From JBMNNU01 sp050942695 (GTDB lineage: Bacteria; Chloroflexota; UBA6077): a DNA stretch of 7,589 nt. The notes below the pieces were generated by a model that was given only the letters and a program-made list of their open reading frames with translations, was not told the DNA's origin and did not search any database. Positions 5,521 through 7,589 of this stretch are shown in pieces (within the stretch, counting starts at the first letter, position 1; each line of letters opens with the position of its first letter). Both the position numbers and the translations under genes were made by a program. The stretch is taken from positions 1-7,589 of the forward strand of contig JBMNNU010000157.1 of NCBI GenBank assembly GCA_050942695.1, read 5' to 3'.

Positions 5521-7589
5521 GTGGGAAAACGACGAAGAAGAAGCCCTTCCCAATTCCCAAAAACTAGATGGAGATATTGGGAAGATGGTAGTAGATTAGG
5601 ATTTTACCTGGGGATAACAGCCGTGGTTATCATCCCACTGGTCGTCAACCCCTTGGGAGACCGCGTATACAATCTCCCAAAAGTGTTTGTGCTGCGCTGC
5701 GCGCTGCTTGGGGCTCTCGGATTTCTAATAGGCTGCAAGCTCAAGGCTGCTACTGAACCGGTGAAACAAAACTCCGGCGTGGTGCTCAGCAAACTCCAGA
5801 GACATATACCGGAACTGTTAGCACTGGGATATCTGCTGTGCGCCGGCCTCGCCACCCTTTTCGGGATAGGGCCGGTGTTAAGCCTATGGGGATCCTACGA
5901 ACGAATCCAAGGCCTGGCCACCATCGCTTGCTATGTGGGTCTCTTCTTATTGCTCTCCAATTGGGTGCGCTCCGGCCAGACCGTATCGCGAATTGCCCAA
6001 GCTGCGGTATGGGGAAGCTTACCTATCTCAATCTATGCGATCCTCCAGCAGGCGGGCTTGCAACCGATTCCCATCTACCAGGGTTATGCTGAGGCGCAGC
6101 GAAGCACCGGAACCTTCGGGACACCCACAGCTTTGGGTGCTTACCTCGCTATGGTCGCCCCTGTTGCCTTAGCACTACTCCTTTCCGCTAGTGGCGCGCT
6201 CAGCCGTCTCTTGTTTGGAGGGTTGCTGCTTCAACTGGTCGCGCTGGCCACCACTCTTTCACGTTCCGGTTGGATAGGTGTTGCTGCGGGTCTGGCAATG
6301 GTCACAGTTCTAAGCCTCATGGTCGAGCGGCGTCGTAACTTGAAAACCTTCGTCTTAGTTACCATGGCTATATTGGTTGGGTTATCGGGGCTCCTCATAG
6401 CATCCGGAATGCTGACTAGAGTTGAAGAGCGGCTGAATGTATTGCTCTTAGCCAGTGCAGGTACGGGAGGCCTGAGGCTTGAACTCTGGCGAGCGGCCGC
6501 ATCTGCTCTGGCTGCTCGGCCGTGGTTGGGCTATGGCCCCGACGCCTACGGCTTCATCTTCGAGCAATTCTATCCCGATGTCTGGATCAGCTACGAAGGC
6601 CCCTGGGTGCTATTCGATCGAGCTCACAACCAGTTCCTGGACACGGCTCTGGCCATCGGTCTTCCAGGACTTGTGGCTTACCTGGGGCTTATTTTGGGCA
6701 CGGCCGGGCTGGGAATCCGTACAGCCACAGAATCATCCGATAGGGAGCATCGCGTCCTGGTAATGGGACTTTCAGGCGGGGTAACAGCATACCTGGTCAG
6801 CAACCTGTTCAATTTTGGGACCGTGCCTATCGACACTGTTCTTTGGACTTTTCTGGCCTTGTTGTTGGTTCTTAGCCGGCAAGAACGAAGAGAAATGGAG
6901 ATTCGAGCAGCCCTTTCATCGATCCCTATCTTCAATCCGAAAGGCAAGAGATGGGCATACGGGTTTGCCTTTGCCGGAATCGTGGTGGCTGCAGCTTCCT
7001 TTGCACCTGTTTTGGCGGCAGACGTAGCCTATGCGCGCGCCTGGGAGCAGACAAATCGTGTGGATACTACCGCCTTCGATACATTCAACGAGGCCATACA
7101 ACTGCTACCTGGAGAAGCCCACTACTACGAGGGCTTCTCCGACGTTCTGATAGCTACGGCAAGAAACGGGCAATGGAGATCACAGCGGGAGTTGATGCAG
7201 GCAATAGACCTGCTCCAACAAGCGATCCTGCTCCAACCTCTCAATCCCCAACTGCACGTTAAATTGGCAACAGCCCAAGCTCAGCTAGCCGCTATGGGCA
7301 ATCCCGAACAGCTTGCTCTAGCCGAGACGGCCTACGACAGGGCTGTCCAGTTGGCGCCGCGGAGACCTGTATACAGGCAGAGCTGGGGTGATGCGCTCCT
7401 GCTTAATGGGAAGGCTGCCGAAGCTGTAGCACACTACGAGCTTGTTATTGAATCTGGCCAGGTGTCCCCCTCGCTTTATCTCAACTATGGAGAGGCATTA
7501 AGAGGTGTCGGCAGGTTATCGGAAGCAGAAGCTGCCATGGCTACCTACCAACGTTTACTATCCAGTACAGAACCGGTAACAGAACGCAC
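5521..7589 (+). CDS. O-antigen ligase/polymerase family membrane protein with C-terminal TPR repeats (3' incomplete)
   Basis: The frame stays open from GTG 5521 to the window edge (689 codons, no stop), so the C-terminus is missing. The start is preceded by AGAGGG (5505-5510), and the nearest upstream in-frame stop is at 5461. A basic cytoplasmic N-terminus (KRRRR) leads into about ten or more membrane segments between residues 26 and 450, with another at about 480-498. Wzy_C/WaaL family signatures are clear: GTFGTPTALGAYLA at 197-210, LSRSGW at 246-251, GYGPDAYGF at 337-345, and a periplasmic-loop motif RAHNQFLDTALAIGLPG at 367-383 with the conserved His369. Residues from about 515 onward are helical TPR-like pairs (for example residues 560-612 and 619-681). 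Members polymerise lipid-linked glycans or transfer them to lipid or protein acceptors at the outer membrane face. The sequence cannot distinguish polymerase, ligase or protein O-glycosyltransferase. TPRs suggest partner binding. Confidence 0.88.
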   Translation, partial: MGKRRRRSPSQFPKTRWRYWEDGSRLGFYLGITAVVIIPLVVNPLGDRVYNLPKVFVLRCALLGALGFLIGCKLKAATEPVKQNSGVVLSKLQRHIPELLALGYLLCAGLATLFGIGPVLSLWGSYERIQGLATIACYVGLFLLLSNWVRSGQTVSRIAQAAVWGSLPISIYAILQQAGLQPIPIYQGYAEAQRSTGTFGTPTALGAYLAMVAPVALALLLSASGALSRLLFGGLLLQLVALATTLSRSGWIGVAAGLAMVTVLSLMVERRRNLKTFVLVTMAILVGLSGLLIASGMLTRVEERLNVLLLASAGTGGLRLELWRAAASALAARPWLGYGPDAYGFIFEQFYPDVWISYEGPWVLFDRAHNQFLDTALAIGLPGLVAYLGLILGTAGLGIRTATESSDREHRVLVMGLSGGVTAYLVSNLFNFGTVPIDTVLWTFLALLLVLSRQERREMEIRAALSSIPIFNPKGKRWAYGFAFAGIVVAAASFAPVLAADVAYARAWEQTNRVDTTAFDTFNEAIQLLPGEAHYYEGFSDVLIATARNGQWRSQRELMQAIDLLQQAILLQPLNPQLHVKLATAQAQLAAMGNPEQLALAETAYDRAVQLAPRRPVYRQSWGDALLLNGKAAEAVAHYELVIESGQVSPSLYLNYGEALRGVGRLSEAEAAMATYQRLLSSTEPVTER

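Noticed and set aside
5838..7262. Several short + strand frames within this stretch
   Set aside because: They are out-of-frame shadows of the long reading frame from 5521, which alone shows membrane segments, family motifs and TPRs.

Overview
The window is a cell-surface glycan locus with all genes on the + strand. Its genes suggest a free-living bacterium, most likely Chloroflexota. That assignment is an inference from three things: tandem Ig-like (NBR1/CARDB-type) domains ending in the GV(T/S)WF motif, an O-antigen ligase/polymerase fused to TPRs, and a GT2-DUF2304-GT-C gene set. There is no rRNA or other marker gene to test it. Four of the five genes whose starts are visible appear to use GTG.

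Layout. Positions 1-101 hold what looks like the last 32 codons of an upstream glycosyltransferase. A compact gene set follows: a dolichyl-phosphate-mannose-synthase-like GT2 (159-848), a DUF2304 membrane protein overlapping it by 4 bases (845-1210), and a polytopic GT-C type glycosyltransferase (1237-2940). A 426-base intergenic region (2941-3366) carries a cluster of GC-rich palindromes (3053-3112) and a possible regulatory leader. Next is a secreted 687-residue protein (3367-5430) made of a signal peptide and five Ig-like repeats. A 90-base gap with a GC-rich hairpin separates it from a large gene (5521 to the window end, incomplete) for a multi-spanning O-antigen ligase/polymerase-family protein with C-terminal TPR repeats.

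How the genes may work together (inference): the GT2 probably loads a sugar onto a polyprenyl phosphate, with DUF2304 as a small membrane partner. The GT-C enzyme could use such a lipid-linked sugar on the outer face of the membrane, and the Wzy/WaaL-like protein would polymerise the glycan or transfer it to an acceptor. The secreted repeat protein is the odd member. It has no enzymatic motif and no visible anchor. It could be a surface structural or adhesive protein, a glycan-binding protein, or the acceptor of the glycan. No CRISPR array, tRNA, rRNA, complete insertion sequence or phage gene was recognised.
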